Notes: generated by a model not told the origin, from the letters alone. Shown: positions 11,867 to 22,526, counted from the stretch's first letter. The stretch: 64,000 nt of DNA from Silurus meridionalis (GCF_014805685.1 NC_060900.1:2313101-2377100), one strand, 5' to 3'. A program made the numbers and translations.

Positions 11867-12133
11867 ATATTTATGTACAGGCTCAACAAACCGTGAAGGG
11901 ATAAAGAGACAGAGTTTGAATAATGTTGCTATACAACTCTATTATTATTATTATTATTATTACATTTTTGCTCATTTTATTAAAGGTGCCCAGAATTCTG
12001 ATGTACATGTTGTTGCAGGTGTGTGGTGAAGTGGCTGGAGGTGCGGTGTGTGTGCCCCATGTGTAACAAGGCCCTGGGTGGAGGATCGGAGCAACACCAC
12101 AGCATCGGCACTCTGCTGGACGAGCTGGTCTAG
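3251..12133 (+). CDS. rnf122: RNF122, RING-H2 E3 ubiquitin ligase (membrane-anchored)
   Basis: Six coding exons: 3251-3275, 9104-9260, 9690-9735, 10962-11003, 11289-11371, 12019-12133. All junctions are GT-AG and in phase, giving 155 aa, the same length I recall for human RNF122. The N-terminus MQPFQWCNG matches the RNF122-specific start and separates it from the paralogue RNF24. A hydrophobic segment (about residues 36-60) anchors it in a membrane. The RING-H2 ligands are C93, C96, C111, H113, H116, C119, C130 and C133, and the tail ends LLDELV. The family ubiquitylates substrates at ER/Golgi membranes with an E2 partner. Intron 1 (5.8 kb) ends in an unusual array copying the exon-2 boundary. 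Exon 2 is followed at once by (CA)n. Confidence 0.95.
3895..4290 (+). mobile_element. Unclassified transposon-derived fragment
   Basis: This stretch of rnf122 intron 1 carries degenerate coding-like sequence ([19 protein letters not shown] at about 4019-4075) and ends with the phrase CACAGCACACCTTCAGAGGACTGGTGGAGTCC, which I associate with interspersed fish repeats. The frame is broken and no terminal repeats were found. The QDNA..T string resembles the QDN-x-x-x-H-T block of Tc1-type transposases, but that is only suggestive. Confidence 0.35.
5570..5682 (-). repeat. tRNA-derived SINE (minus orientation)
   Basis: Read on the minus strand it has box A (TAGCTCAGTGGTTAAGG) and box B (GGAGTTCAAACCC), followed by the family body. 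A second piece of the same family (AAGGGCCTTGCTCAAGGGCCCC) lies at 5340-5410. Both are in rnf122 intron 1. Confidence 0.7.
5736..5976 (+). mobile_element. RTE-type LINE, truncated 3' end
   Basis: About 240 bp close to the 3' end of the larger element at 14374-17493. Both contain GGACATGTGCAGAGGAGGGACAT and the C-terminal block [11 protein letters not shown], and end in CCCCTAATGGGAGAAG. It is a heavily 5'-truncated insertion within rnf122 intron 1, which is usual for target-primed LINE insertions. It is not coding. Confidence 0.8.
8372..9125 (+). repeat. Decayed tandem array copying the rnf122 exon-2 splice boundary
   Basis: About 15 diverged units of roughly 45-58 bp fill the end of rnf122 intron 1. 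A working consensus is TTCCCTGTCTAG, GGTGCTTCTGCAG, TTGGGATTGATCC, AAATCTT. The final unit is the real intron/exon junction: TTCCCTGTGTAG at 9092-9103, then GGTGCTTCTGCAGTTTGGGG of exon 2. The clearest copies begin near 8474, 8630, 8675, 8724, 8775 and 9035. Several units keep a usable-looking TAG/G acceptor. The exon part encodes GCFCSLG, conserved in RNF122 (human GCFCGLG), so the exon is probably the source and the array its duplicates. Confidence 0.8.
9268..9318. repeat. (CA)n beside the rnf122 exon 2 donor
   Basis: A run of about 25 CA units starts 8 bp after the exon 2 donor (GTAAAG at 9261). It is pure apart from the edges. Confidence 0.95.
10091..10330 (+). mobile_element. mariner-related MITE fragment
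   Basis: It begins GGTATCAAAAAGTTTCGAGACGAG, nearly identical to the terminal inverted repeat of the mariner relic at 46991-47558 (GGTGGTATCAGAAAGTTTCGAGAC on its minus strand). The interior is diverged and no complete second terminus was located. It lies in rnf122 intron 3. Confidence 0.5.
10480..10900 (+). repeat. Interspersed repeat, copy 1 of a pair
   Basis: It aligns along its length with 13090-13450. Shared blocks include TGTGTATCTGGA, GAGATAAAATTGTCA/GGATAAAATTGTCA, GGATTACGAAAATAAAGGCTTCAT/AGATTACAAAGAAAAGGCTTCAT and CTTGAATAC. No coding sequence or terminal repeats were recognised. It sits in rnf122 intron 3; its partner lies 2.6 kb downstream beyond the rnf122 stop codon. Confidence 0.6.
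11663..11812 (-). repeat. tRNA-derived SINE (minus orientation)
   Basis: The family body (GTTAAGGACTTTGTTAAGGGTCCC, complement of the GGGCCC..AAGGCCCTTAA motif) and tRNA-like head (complement of GGCTCAATGGTTCTGGGTTACTGATC) are readable. It lies in rnf122 intron 5, followed by (TG)n and (ATT)n microsatellites. Confidence 0.65.
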
Positions 12134-12358
12134 AGAACGAGTAATGTATTTCAATCTCACCAATAGATGGCAGTCTTTTTTGTGGCTGACGCAGGCCTCC
12201 TGTCAAACTGGAACTCTGAGTAAACAGAGGAGACGTTCTGACAGAAATGGCTGAAGAAGAAGGAGCTGAGATGATCCACGCACATTCCACAGATGTTTCT
12301 GTACACTGCCACTTACCTGAACACTGCCAGTGATGAGATCGAGACGAAGACAAAGTGC

Positions 12359-12420
<62 letters not shown>

Positions 12421-14060
12421 TTAACTGACTCTAGCTACATTCTCACAAACTATCTTTCTGAAACACCAGCACGGATTCCTGATGTTTTTTTTGTAATGTT
12501 CAAAATTGTTTCTAGACTCCAGCCACAGCTTCACCTCTATAAGGCGCTATAAACTGCATACCGCTTCTTTAATTCCAAAAACCCAACCAGCTTTTTTTTA
12601 TAACTCTTTTAGATTCTAGAGATGAAATGTTTCAAATTAGTTATAAACAATTTTGGGAATTTACATACACAATATGTGAAATATGGCCACTGAGCATAAA
12701 TTGGGTTAGGGTTAGGGTTAGGCTTTTTTCTTTATACAGTATATACATATTTTGCATATTGTGTGTGTTTGTACAGTGTATATTATTTATTTTGATTGAA
12801 ATTCATCCTGCAGGTGGAAAAGTTTGCATCCTGCTTTGTCAATTTGGAAAAGATGGCCACGCGTATTATGTTTTTATGGAACACAAAGACAATTTATACC
12901 AAAACACAACATCGGTGAGCATTTGCCATCTGAGAAATGATGCACAGAGTAATTTATAGCAGAAACACGATGTGCTGGGAAATTTGTAAGAAAATTCTCT
13001 GAAGACTTAAATTACACTGTGATTACATTTAGCATTGACCGCTAACCAAACCACTTTGAATTTCTGCCATGAATCAGAAACAGCAGCAAGTCTTTATTGA
13101 ATATTTGAATCTGTGTATCTGGACTTTTTTTAAAATCTGGATATTGTTGTTGACCAACTTGGGAAATAGGACCCTGAGCAGAAACTTGCTAGCTAGCATA
13201 TAGGTCTTATTTTGTGGATAATCTAAGGTCAAAATGAGAGTTGAAATTGGATAAAATTGTCAAGAATATTCACATTTCTCTCAGTTATGTCGCTAGATTA
13301 CAAAGAAAAGGCTTCATTACGCTACAATAGTGTTGTTATTATGAAACCGCTAAGCAACTGCCAATACAAACCTAGCAGGTAAAACGATCTTGAATACAGT
13401 TGAGTATTTCCCATTAAAAGATCGCAATGATCTAGAAATACTACATGATTATGAAACCCATTTCCAGTAAGTCATTTTTACATTTTGTAAGCTATAATTT
13501 TATTATTGTTTTTTTGCATTTTGAGCACTTGTTTGTGGAAAGAAGAAAGATCATTTGCCAATACAACTATTAATTAATATACATATAAAATGTATACAAT
13601 TTTTAATATGAAATATTACAAGATGGCTGCATTACACCACTACTTGTGAACTTGTTCCCAGAAAAACTGCACATGATGATTGCAAATGGGTCCTTTACAA
13701 ATAAACACAAATAAACAAACAAAATAAATACATATATAATTAACTAATATAATAAAGATGAATGACGCTCCTTCCTTCCACTCTGAATGTAGCAAAAACC
13801 AAATCTGTGTTTTGTGAATTTTTATGACGTATGGTCAAATATTTGTAAAGTATTTGTTAAAAACTGAGAGGTTTATCACCCGATTTTTGTTCAAGTGAAT
13901 GAATTAAGCACTGAACGATGTTAAATTTTGCGTGAGATCTGTTTGAATATGCACAGTGCCAACGCTAGTTTACAATGTTTGTGTATAAACTTCCGATTTG
14001 TGTACTTTTGTTTAATATTCATGCTGAAACGTTATGTTTTATGCCAGTGTTCAGAATAAA
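12134..14060 (+). other. rnf122 3' flank / probable 3' UTR
   Basis: AT-rich sequence after the rnf122 stop with no coding signal. It holds (TG)n at 12363-12418 and three head-to-tail GGGTTA units at 12703-12722. It also holds the second copy of an interspersed repeat at 13090-13450. A candidate AATAAA lies near 14055, just before a long (TG)n at 14092-14158. Where the transcript ends cannot be decided from sequence. Confidence 0.35.
13090..13450 (+). repeat. Interspersed repeat, copy 2 of a pair
   Basis: This is the diverged partner of 10480-10900, in the same orientation. It has small indels and roughly the same block order. It is most likely a dispersed non-autonomous element, or else a local duplication, because both copies lie within one gene's span. 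Confidence 0.55.
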
Positions 14061-14093
14061 TCAGAACTGCAATGTTTCAGTGTTCACAGGGTC

Positions 14094-14162
<69 letters not shown>

Positions 14163-14355
14163 TTTCCATTTCTTGCTTTTCTTTGAAGATTTAAAATTTT
14201 CTTTCCATGACCAAGAACACTTTGAAGTTCCTGCTTAAATAATGACACATACTGTAGTGCCCTGTAGGGGGCAGTGTATATAAAAGTAAGTATACATTTG
14301 ACATTGCTAATTACATGATTTTAAAATGTTATTTAGCTGCCTTTTTTGTGTTGTT

Positions 14356-14373
14356 AGCAACATTTTGAGAAAA
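14356..14373. repeat. Target-site duplication, left copy
   Basis: The 18-bp AGCAACATTTTGAGAAAA here is repeated exactly at 17494-17511, on the other side of the RTE LINE. That defines both ends of the insertion. Confidence 0.9.
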
Positions 14374-17300
14374 CCCAGCCATTAGGGAGGCACAAGCCAG
14401 TGCACTCTTATTGCCGGTCCCAAGCCTGGATAATTGGGGAGGGTTGCGTTAGGAAGGGCATCCAGCGTAAAACGTGCCAAATCGAATATGCGGATCACAA
14501 ATAAGTATTTCATACCGGATCGGTCGAGGCCCGGGTTAACAACGACCGCCACAGGTATCGTTAGCCGACAGGGTACCGGTGGAAATTGGGCTACTGTTGG
14601 CCAAAGGAGGGAAAGGAGAGGAGGAAAACGTCTACAGAGACAGCAGGAAAAGGAGAAGTGTAGGAGAGTGGAGGTTCGGGTTGGTACTTTAAATGTTGGT
14701 ACTATGACTGGTAAAGGGAGAGAGGGAGCTGATATGATGGAGAGGAGAAAGGTAGATATGTTGTGTGTTCAGGAGACCAAGTGGAAAGGAAGTAAGGCCA
14801 GGAACATTGGAGGTGTTTAAACTGTTCTATCATGGTGTGGGTGGAAAGAGAAATGGCGTGGGGGTGATTCTGAAGGAAGAGTACAGTAAGAGTGTAGTGG
14901 ATGTGAAGAGAGTTTCTGACAGGGTGATGATCGTGAAGCTGGAAGTTGAAGGGATGATGATAAATGTCATCAGTGAGTATGCTCCACAAGTCGACTGTGA
15001 GATGGAGGAGAAGGAAAGATTCTGGAGTGAATTAGATGAAGTGGTAGATGGTGTACCTAGGAAAGAACGATTGGTGATTGGGGCAGACTTTAATGGGCAT
15101 GTAGGTGAAGGGAACAGAGGTGATGGGTAGGTATGGCCTTAAGAAGAGGAATGTGGAAGGGCAGATGGTGGTGGATTTTGCTAAAAGGATGGAAATGGCA
15201 GTGGTGAACACTTATTTTAAGAAGAAGGAGGATCATAGGGTGACCTATAAGAGTGGAGGAAGGTGCACACAGGTGGACTATGTCCTATGCAGGAGATGCA
15301 ACCTGAAAGAGATTGGAGACTGTAAGGTGTTGGCGGGGGACAGTGTAGCTAGACAGCATCGGATGGTGGTCCGTAGGATGGCTTTGGAGGCGAAGAAGAA
15401 GAGGAGGAAAGTGAGGACTGAAAGAAGAATAAGATGGTGGAAGCTGAAGGAGGAAAAGTGTAGTGTGAGGTTCAGGGAAGAGGTCAGACAGGGGCTTGGT
15501 GGTGGTGAAGAGGTGCTGGATGATTGGGAAACTACTGCAGGAGTGATGAGGGAGGCAGCTAGAAAAGTACTTGGTGTGACATCTGGAAATAGAAAGGAAG
15601 ACAAAAAAACGTGGTGGTGGAATGAGGAAGTGCAGGAGAGCATAAGGAGAAAGAGGTTGGCAAAACAGAAGTGGGATCAACAGAGTGATGAGAAAAGTAG
15701 GCAGGAGTACAAGGAGATGCGGCAGCAGGTAAAGAGGGATGTGGTGAAAGCCAAGGAAAAGGCATATGAGGAGCTGTAGGAGAAGATGGACACTAAGGAA
15801 GGAGAAAAGGATTTGTAGCGATTGGCCAGGCAGAAGGACCGAGCTGAGAAGGTACTGCAAGTTAGAGCAATAAAGGATTGAGATGGAAATGTGTTGACTA
15901 GTGAGGAGAGTGTGTTGAGAAGGTGGAGGAGTATTTTGAGCAGCTGATGAATGAGGAAAATCAGAGAGAGAGAAGGTTGGATGATGTGGAGTTAGTGAAG
16001 CAAGATGTGGATAGGATTAGTAAGGAGGAAGTGAGATCAGCGATTAAGAGGATGAAGAGTGGAAAGTTGGTTGGACCAGATGACATACCGGTAGAAGCAT
16101 GGAGATGTTTAGGCGAGATGGCAGTGAAGTTTTTAACCAGATTGTTTAACAAGATTCTGGAAGGTGAGCGGATGCCTGAGGAATGGAGAAGGAGTTTGCT
16201 GGTACTGATCTTTAAGAATCAGACCTGCAGTAACTACAGGGGAATTAAGTTGATCAGTCACACCATGAAGTTATGGGAAAGAGTAGCGGAAGCCAGGCTG
16301 AGAGAAGAGGTGACCATCTGTGAGCAACAGTATGGTTTCATGCCGAGGAAGAGCACCACAGACGCATTATTTGCTTTGAGAATGTTGATGGAGAAGTATA
16401 GAGAAGGACAGAAGGAATTGCATTGTGTATTTGTGGATTTAGAGAAGGCGTATGACAGAGTGCCAAATGAGGAGTTGTGGTATTGTATGAGGAAGTCTGG
16501 TGTTTCAGAGAAGTATGTGAGGGTGGTGCAGGACATGTATGAGGACAGTGTGACAGCAGTGAAGTGTGCAGTAGGAAAGACAGACTGGTTCAGGGTGAAG
16601 GTTGGACTGCATCAAGGATCAGCCCTGAGCCCGTTCCTGTTTGCAGTGGTGATGGACAGGTTGACAGACGAGGTCAGACAGGAGTCTCCCTGGACTATGA
16701 TGTTTGCGGATAATATTGTGATTTGTGGTGAGAGTAGTGAGCAGGTTGAGAAGAGCCTGGAGAGGTGGAGGTACACACTGGAGAGAAGAGGAATGAAAGT
16801 CAGTAGGAGTAAGACAAAGTACATGTGTGTGAATGAGAGGGAGGGCAGTGGAGTGGTGCGGTTACAGGGAGAAGAGGTGGAGAAGGTGGAGGAGTTCAGG
16901 TACCTGGGGTCAACAGTGCAAAGTAATGAAGAGTGTGTTAGAGAAGTGAAGAAAATAGTGCAGGCAGGGTGGAGTGGGTGGAGAAGAGTGACAGGAGTGA
17001 TTTGTGATAGTAGGGTATCTGCATGAATGAAAGGGAAAGTTTATAGGACTGTGGTGAGACCTGCGATGTTGTATGGATTAGAGACAGTGTCATTGAGTAA
17101 AAGACCGGAGGCGGAGCTGGAGGTAGCAGAGCTGAAGATGCTGAGGTTTTCGTTGGGGGTGACGATGATGGACAGGATTCGAAATTAGTTTATTAGAGGG
17201 ACAGCCCATGTAGGACGTTTTGGAGACAAGGTGAGGGAGGCGAGATTGAGATGTTTTGGACATGTGCAGAGGAGGGACATGAGTTATATTGGTAGAGGAA

Positions 17301-17493
17301 TGCTGAGGATGGAACCACCAGGTAGGAGGAAAAGAGGAAGACCAAGGAGGAGGTTCATGGATGTGGTGAGGGAAGACATGCAGGTAGTTGGTGTGAAAGA
17401 GGCAGATGTAGAGGACAGGAGGGTATAGAGACGGATGATCCGCTGTGGCGACCCCTAATGGGAGAAACCGAAAGAAGACGAAGAAGAAGAAGA
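14374..17493 (+). mobile_element. RTE-type LINE with endonuclease and reverse transcriptase, inactivated
   Basis: A 3.1-kb non-LTR retrotransposon. The apurinic-type endonuclease comes first (VGTLNVGTMTGKG, CVQETKWKG near 14700-14790; GADFNGHVGEG near 15085). The reverse transcriptase is at 15923-17026, with [41 protein letters not shown] and a catalytic box reading FADN instead of the usual (Y/F)ADD. Frameshifts and stops split the single expected ORF into at least five pieces (14434-14820, 14765-15130, 15105-15779, 15923-17026, 17231-17428). The 3' end is a short (GAA)n tail. The order and motifs match the RTE clade (BovB-like). The second catalytic Asp is replaced, so the element is dead. 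Confidence 0.9.
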
Positions 17494-17511
17494 AGCAACA
17501 TTTTGAGAAAA
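17494..17511. repeat. Target-site duplication, right copy
   Basis: An exact 18-bp match to 14356-14373, following the (GAA)n tail of the LINE. Perfect identity suggests the insertion is not very old, even though its ORF is broken. Confidence 0.9.
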
Positions 17512-17520
17512 TATACAGTA

Positions 17521-18379
17521 CAGTGGAACCTCGGGTTACGAACGCCCCGGCATACGTATAATTCAGGTTACGATTTGCAGTTCATCAAAATTTTTGCCCC
17601 TGGTTACGAACAATATATCGGGATACGAACGCCGCCACCAAAAATCGCAGGCAAGTTGGTTGTTTTTGCTCTATCCACACAGCTCGTCACATCAGTTAGC
17701 GTCCTGTGTCCCTAGCTAGAGCATCGTGTTACTTATCCGCTTGAACTTTTCCCGGCAGCAGCGTAACAACTCGTTAGTTGATGCTCGTGGAATGATGAGA
17801 TGGACAACATTAGCCGATGCATAACCACTTTACTTGTTTTTATGAAGATAGATTAGCAGGGTTACAGTCTTTTCCAGTACAATACCCATAATGAATTTCA
17901 CTCTGGACTTCAATACCAACTGATAGTAGCCTTAAAGAAACAGCTCTCATTTTCCCTCTAATGCAACAATTGTTTCAGCGTTCGTGTTAATAACACTGTC
18001 TTTAATATTCTATAATATAATATATAATAATATATAAATAATATAATATAATAAGATTCTCCTTCAAACAATAACTCTCCTCCTCCCCTTCTCTGACGTC
18101 GTCTCCTGCAGCGAGTCTTCTCAAAGGGAAAGTACCCGGTAAAGATGTTTTCCTCTTTTCTATGTTTTTATGTGGTATGATTTTAATATAACATGTTAAA
18201 AGTAAATAATATTAGTGAATATTGGCTTTATTTTTATTTAAGTAATATTTTTGGTTGTCCAGAATGAATTACCGAAGTTTCTGTTCATTATTATGGGGAA
18301 ATTTGTATCGGGATACGAACTTTTCAGGTTACGAATAAAGTACCGGAACGAATTAAATTCGTAACCCGAGGTTCCACTG
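17521..18379. mobile_element. Non-autonomous Tc1/mariner-type DNA transposon with TA target duplication
   Basis: It starts CAGTGGAACCTCGGGTTACG and ends with the inverse complement CGTAACCCGAGGTTCCACTG. It is flanked on both sides by TA (17519-17520 and 18380-18381). A second, inner inverted pair is CGGGATACGAAC (17620) with the same word near 18309. The 859-bp interior contains no transposase frame, only AT-rich sequence and an ATAAT run. The TA duplication and TIR style place it in the Tc1/mariner/pogo group. It inserted 8 bp beyond the LINE's right target duplication. Confidence 0.9.
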
Positions 18380-19189
18380 TACATTGCTTTTTGTTTCACA
18401 TTCCATATGTTGTATAAAAGCGGTGTATAAAAAACATAGGTATTTCTTGTCGTTTTTGTTCACTGTTAGTTTTTAGATATGAAATTTATTCTAAATATAA
18501 CAATTCGCATGGTTTCTTTGTCGCATTTTGGTGGTTGATCCCGCCCCAATTGTCGGATTGGAACAAACCCGTCAAAACTGGATTGGCGCGCACCCTTTCC
18601 ATTTCCCAGCAAGCACCGCTCACGAATGAACTTTTTCCAAAAAAATAAAAAATAAATATGGTGTATTCAGGATCCGGGACTTTAATGGACGTTTGCAGGG
18701 TTTGTGTGAAAGGTGCATTATTTGCATTTTTATTATGAAGAAAACAAACTGGGCGGAACAACAGCGGAAGTTTATCACTTACCGTCATCGGAAACGTTGT
18801 TGGATGGGACCTGGATTGAGTCGAACGCTCGTCCATGTCGATCCTTCTGGTTCAGAATAATGATGATTGGTTTGTTCACATTTGTTGTGAAATGCGCAGC
18901 CTTTCTCTTGTTACGACTTGCGCATAAAACCATCTGAATCTATTTATTGTAAATAAAGATTTTAATGCATTTAGTGGTAATTTTATGTTGGTTATATATT
19001 GTGTTGAATTGCAGATTGTAAAACTATGTATTATCACAATTTCTATAGGTCTAGACCACGTGATTGTCTCCTTACCATCTGAAAGACCCATCTCATCCCA
19101 AAACCATCTCAACTGAATTTAGATAGAGTGATTGTGAAGGTCATCTGAAGTAGCACATCATAACTCTTCTTCTAAAAGTGTGTTAGTAG

Positions 19190-19650
19190 CCACGTTGGTT
19201 AAGTTTGCCCTCAATTTTGACTAAATCACCAACAGTGTCCAAAGCAAAGAACCACCACATACACCATACACCGTAGAACCTCCTCCCTCATGCTTCACAG
19301 TGGAACACAGATCATCAGGATCAATCCTGGTTAGAACCAAAAATCTCAAATTTGGGTTCATCCAACCAAAGGACTGTTTTCTCCTGATTTAATGTCCATT
19401 GCTTGGGCTTCCTGGTCCAAGCATGTCTCTATGAAGTTATGATTTCTTTACTGCATTTTGACCACGAATGCCTGACTCACGCAGTCTCCTCTGAACAGTG
19501 GATGTTGAATATCCATATCTGCACAGTAGTTTATTAACCATGTATCATCTTTTCCTCTGCACAAGACACGTGATGGTCTAAAGCACATTAAAAAGGTTAG
19601 AAAGGTCACGCCAGGTGTCTTGTAAAAAACATTTCAGGTGATACCTTGAG
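19190..19650 (-). mobile_element. Tc1-like transposase relic
   Basis: Translated on the minus strand, scattered pieces such as WTNPKFEIFGS (about 19340-19372) match the FEIFGS block of Tc1-family transposases. They are followed by a decayed glycine-rich region and many stops and frameshifts. No terminal repeats were identified. The stretch between the preceding transposon and this relic (18382-19190) shows nothing recognisable. Confidence 0.6.
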
Positions 19651-19784
19651 AATTTGATAAATGTAGATAAATGTAGCTACTTTCGGCAATCTAAAATAGA
19701 CATATTATTATTATTATTATTATGTTATTATATTACACGTGCTCCCACCAGTGTCTTTTAGCCAGCTTACGTTCATTTCCCGTT

Positions 19785-19880
19785 CCACCCTCCGTAGAAC
19801 GTAATGATGTACGTTGCCCTGGAAGTCTCTTCGTATCTCGTGAAATATCCAAACACGTGACGATGAAGAACAAAAAAAAG
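19785..19880. repeat. Roughly 100-bp repeat with CGTGA core, copy 1
   Basis: It aligns with 23630-23730 over TTTCCCGTTCCACCCTCCGTAGAACGTAATGATGTACGTTGCCC and the following CTCTTCGTATCTCGTGAAATATCC. Substitutions are frequent at CpG positions. No coding sequence. Confidence 0.55.
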
Positions 19881-19897
19881 AAAGAAAAAACAAAACC

Positions 19898-20194
19898 TAT
19901 TCAATTCAATTCAATTTATTTTTATTTGTATTGAGCTTTTAACAATGAACATTGTCTCAAAGCAGCTTTACACAGATAATGTGGTGATTAAAAGTGAATA
20001 TGTTCTTTATAAGTGTAAGTTTGTCCCTGATGAGTGAGCCGGTGGCGACTGTGGCAAGGAAAAACTCCCCAAGATGGCGTAAGGAAGAAACCTTGAGAGG
20101 AACCAGACTCAAGAGGGAACCTCATCCTCATCTGGGAGGGGAGAGGGGCAGGAACAGTGGTCACTGGAGCCTCAGGAGCAAGTTTAACTCGACT

Positions 20195-20226
<32 letters not shown>

Positions 20227-20850
20227 TGACAGGAAGAGAGGGATATGGATTATTAAGTGTCCTTATTGTTGTATGAAATTTAATATTACTGTGCATCTAG
20301 CTACGTAATCAGAAAGTTTGCTTCTAGCTGCATGTGGTCCTAGTAAAAGTACTTCCGTCTTATCCGCGTTGAGCAGAAGAAAGTTATCAAGCATCCACTG
20401 TCTAACGTCCTTTACACACTTCTCAACATTGTTAAGCTGATCTCTCTTATCTGGCTTTGCTGAAGTATACAACTGTGTATCATCAGCATAGCAATGGAAG
20501 CGAATACCATGTTTATCTATAATTTCACCAAGAGGCAGCATATACAAAGAGAAAAGCAGTGGGCCTAAGACAGATCCTTGAGGAACACCAAACTTTACCT
20601 CAGAGAGTGTGGAGAACTCACCATTTACATCAACAAACTGATGGCGATCAGTCAAATAAGACCTGAGCCAAGAGAGAGCCGTTCCCTTTATTCCAACAAC
20701 ATTCTCAAGTCTAGCAAGCAGTATAGTGTGATCAATGGTGTCAAAAGCTGCACTAAGGTCGAGCAAAACAAGTAAAGAGACAAAACCCTAGTCAGAGGCC
20801 AATAACAGGTCATTTACCACCTTAACTAGCGCCGTCTCTGACCGAACAAT
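19898..20850 (-). mobile_element. L2-type LINE, reverse-transcriptase fragment
   Basis: The minus-strand frame 20766-20263 reads LDLSAAFDTIDHTILL, then GVPQGSVLGPLLFSLY and CYADDTQLY. These are reverse-transcriptase blocks A, B and C with an intact YADD. The order and wording match L2/Maui-like LINEs. The 3' end (left) carries an (ATTCA)n tail at 19899-19918, typical of L2. A (GA)n run at 20197-20220 interrupts it. Upstream, coding-like sequence continues to about 20850 with a stop. It is a 5'-truncated, non-functional copy. Confidence 0.85.
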
Positions 20851-21119
20851 ATCCCACAGTTTACTTTTCAAGGATTTCAAATGTTTGCAAATGTATCACC
20901 TTCCTATTGCCATATGGGGGGAAACGTGCCAGCTGGCTGGGATTTGAATAAAGAAGGCCAGGTGTTCCTCACCATAGAAAAATCCAAACAAATACCACAA
21001 ACAAATACAAACCAAATACAAACAAATACCACAGACAAATACAAACCAAATACAAACAAATACCACAGACAAATACAATCGACATAAAGTGTGTGGAAAT
21101 CAGTGAATGGAAAGTCAGT

Positions 21120-22117
21120 GTTTATTCCACAGGCTCCATCTTTCCACCGGTACCCTGTTGGCTACATTACCTGTGGCAGTCGTTGGTAACCCGGGCCTCA
21201 ACCGATCCGGTATAAATTTCTGATTTGTGATCCGCATATTTGATTTCCTTCCTGACACAACCCTCCTCACCTGTGAGCAAGACGCACAACCCCGTAGCTG
21301 CTCAGGTGTATGAATGAGATAAATGTAAGTCACTCGGAATTGGAGTAGTGGAAGCTAGACTGAGATCATCTGTGAGGAACCGTATGGTTTCATGCCGAGG
21401 AAGAGCACTACAGGTGCAGTATTTGCTTTGAGAATGTTGATGGAGAAGTATAGAGAAGGTCAGAAGGAGTTGCACTGTGTGTTTGTGGATGTAGAGAAAG
21501 CTTTTGACAGGGTGGTATTGTATGAGGAAGTCATGTGTGGTAGAGAAGTTAGGAGGGTGGTACTAAAAGTTAGTAGGAGTAAGACAGAGTACATGTGTGT
21601 GAACAAGGGGGGGGGGCAGTGGAGTGGTTTGGTCACAAGGAGTAAAATAGTGCAGGCAGGATGGGTGGAGAAGAGTGGTAGCAGGAGGGATCTGGTATAG
21701 AAGGATATCGGCAAGAGCATCAGGGGAAGTTTGGTGAGACCTGTAATGTTGTATGGATTAGAAACAGTGGCACTGATGAAAAGACAGGAGGTGGAGATGC
21801 TCTGAGAGACAAAGATGGACAGGATCAGATCCTGTCCAGACACTGGGGCAAGTCAGGAAAAACATGGTACAGGATTCAGAACACTCAAACTTTACGTTTT
21901 CTTACATGGGGTATATCAGTAGGAGAATGCTGAGGATGGAGCCACCAGGAAGGGGGACTAGTGGAAGACCAAGGAGGAGGTTTATGGATGTGGTAAAGGA
22001 AAACATGCAGGTATTTGGTGTGACAGAGGCCGATGTAGAGGACAGGGGGGTGTGGAGACAGATGATCTGCTGTGGAGACCCCCTAATGGGAGAAGCTGAA
22101 AGAGGAAGAGAAAGAGG
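21120..22117 (+). mobile_element. RTE LINE copy with internal 5' inversion
   Basis: Sequence 21350-22117 is in plus orientation and matches the 3' half of the element at 14374-17493 ([24 protein letters not shown]; later RRPRRRFMDVVKENMQV). The adjoining 21125-21270 is the element's 5' leader on the opposite strand: its complement reads GGATCACAAATCAGAAATTTATACCGGATCGG, matching 14492-14525. Inverted 5' segment plus direct 3' segment is the signature of twin-primed LINE integration. The RT region is also deleted internally. It ends at the mak16 promoter. Confidence 0.8.
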
Positions 22118-22119
22118 AA

Positions 22120-22302
22120 GTCTCGTCGCGTATCGCGAGATCTCGAATCGTGTTTTGCGCACGTGGGAACAACATGGCGATTCCTTAACATTTTATACAG
22201 CGATTCGTGAACACGTTCAGATCGAGTTTACACACATTTATATCAAACCGGAACTTCATTATAGATTCCAGAGTAAACCAGGAGTGAACAGGAGGAACCA
22301 TC
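22120..22302 (+). promoter_or_regulatory. mak16 promoter and 5' UTR
   Basis: The LINE end is followed directly by a CpG-containing block with TATCGCGAGA (22132-22141), one base from the TCTCGCGAGA promoter palindrome. Next come a GCGCACGTG E-box context (22157-22165) and AACATGGCGA (22171-22180), a YY1-type core-promoter motif. The ATG in that motif opens a four-codon upstream ORF ending in TAA. The mak16 start codon follows at 22303. The TATA-less layout suits a housekeeping ribosome-biogenesis gene. Confidence 0.5.
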
Positions 22303-22468
22303 ATGCAACACGACGATGTAAGAATTGTGCTGATGTTTCCTACTATTCACTTTTCAAGCTAATCCTGATTAGCTTTATATTCAAATAGCCTCTGTGAACC
22401 AGACCACGTGTGTTGATTCACGTGTCTATTCTTCTTTCTTGCTGTAATATAACAATCATCATCAGATC

Positions 22469-22526
<58 letters not shown>

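Noticed and set aside
12703..12722. Interstitial telomere (GGGTTA)3
   Set aside because: Only three units plus a partial one. This is within chance for a repeat-rich genome and no subtelomeric context is present.
15285..15860. Long minus-strand ORFs rich in Ser/Leu/Phe opposite the RTE LINE
   Set aside because: Shadows of the purine-rich LINE coding strand. They show no family motif, while the plus strand carries clear endonuclease and reverse-transcriptase blocks.
18486..18836. 116-codon minus-strand ORF after the mariner-type element
   Set aside because: No recognisable domain or splice context. Length is within chance for this composition.
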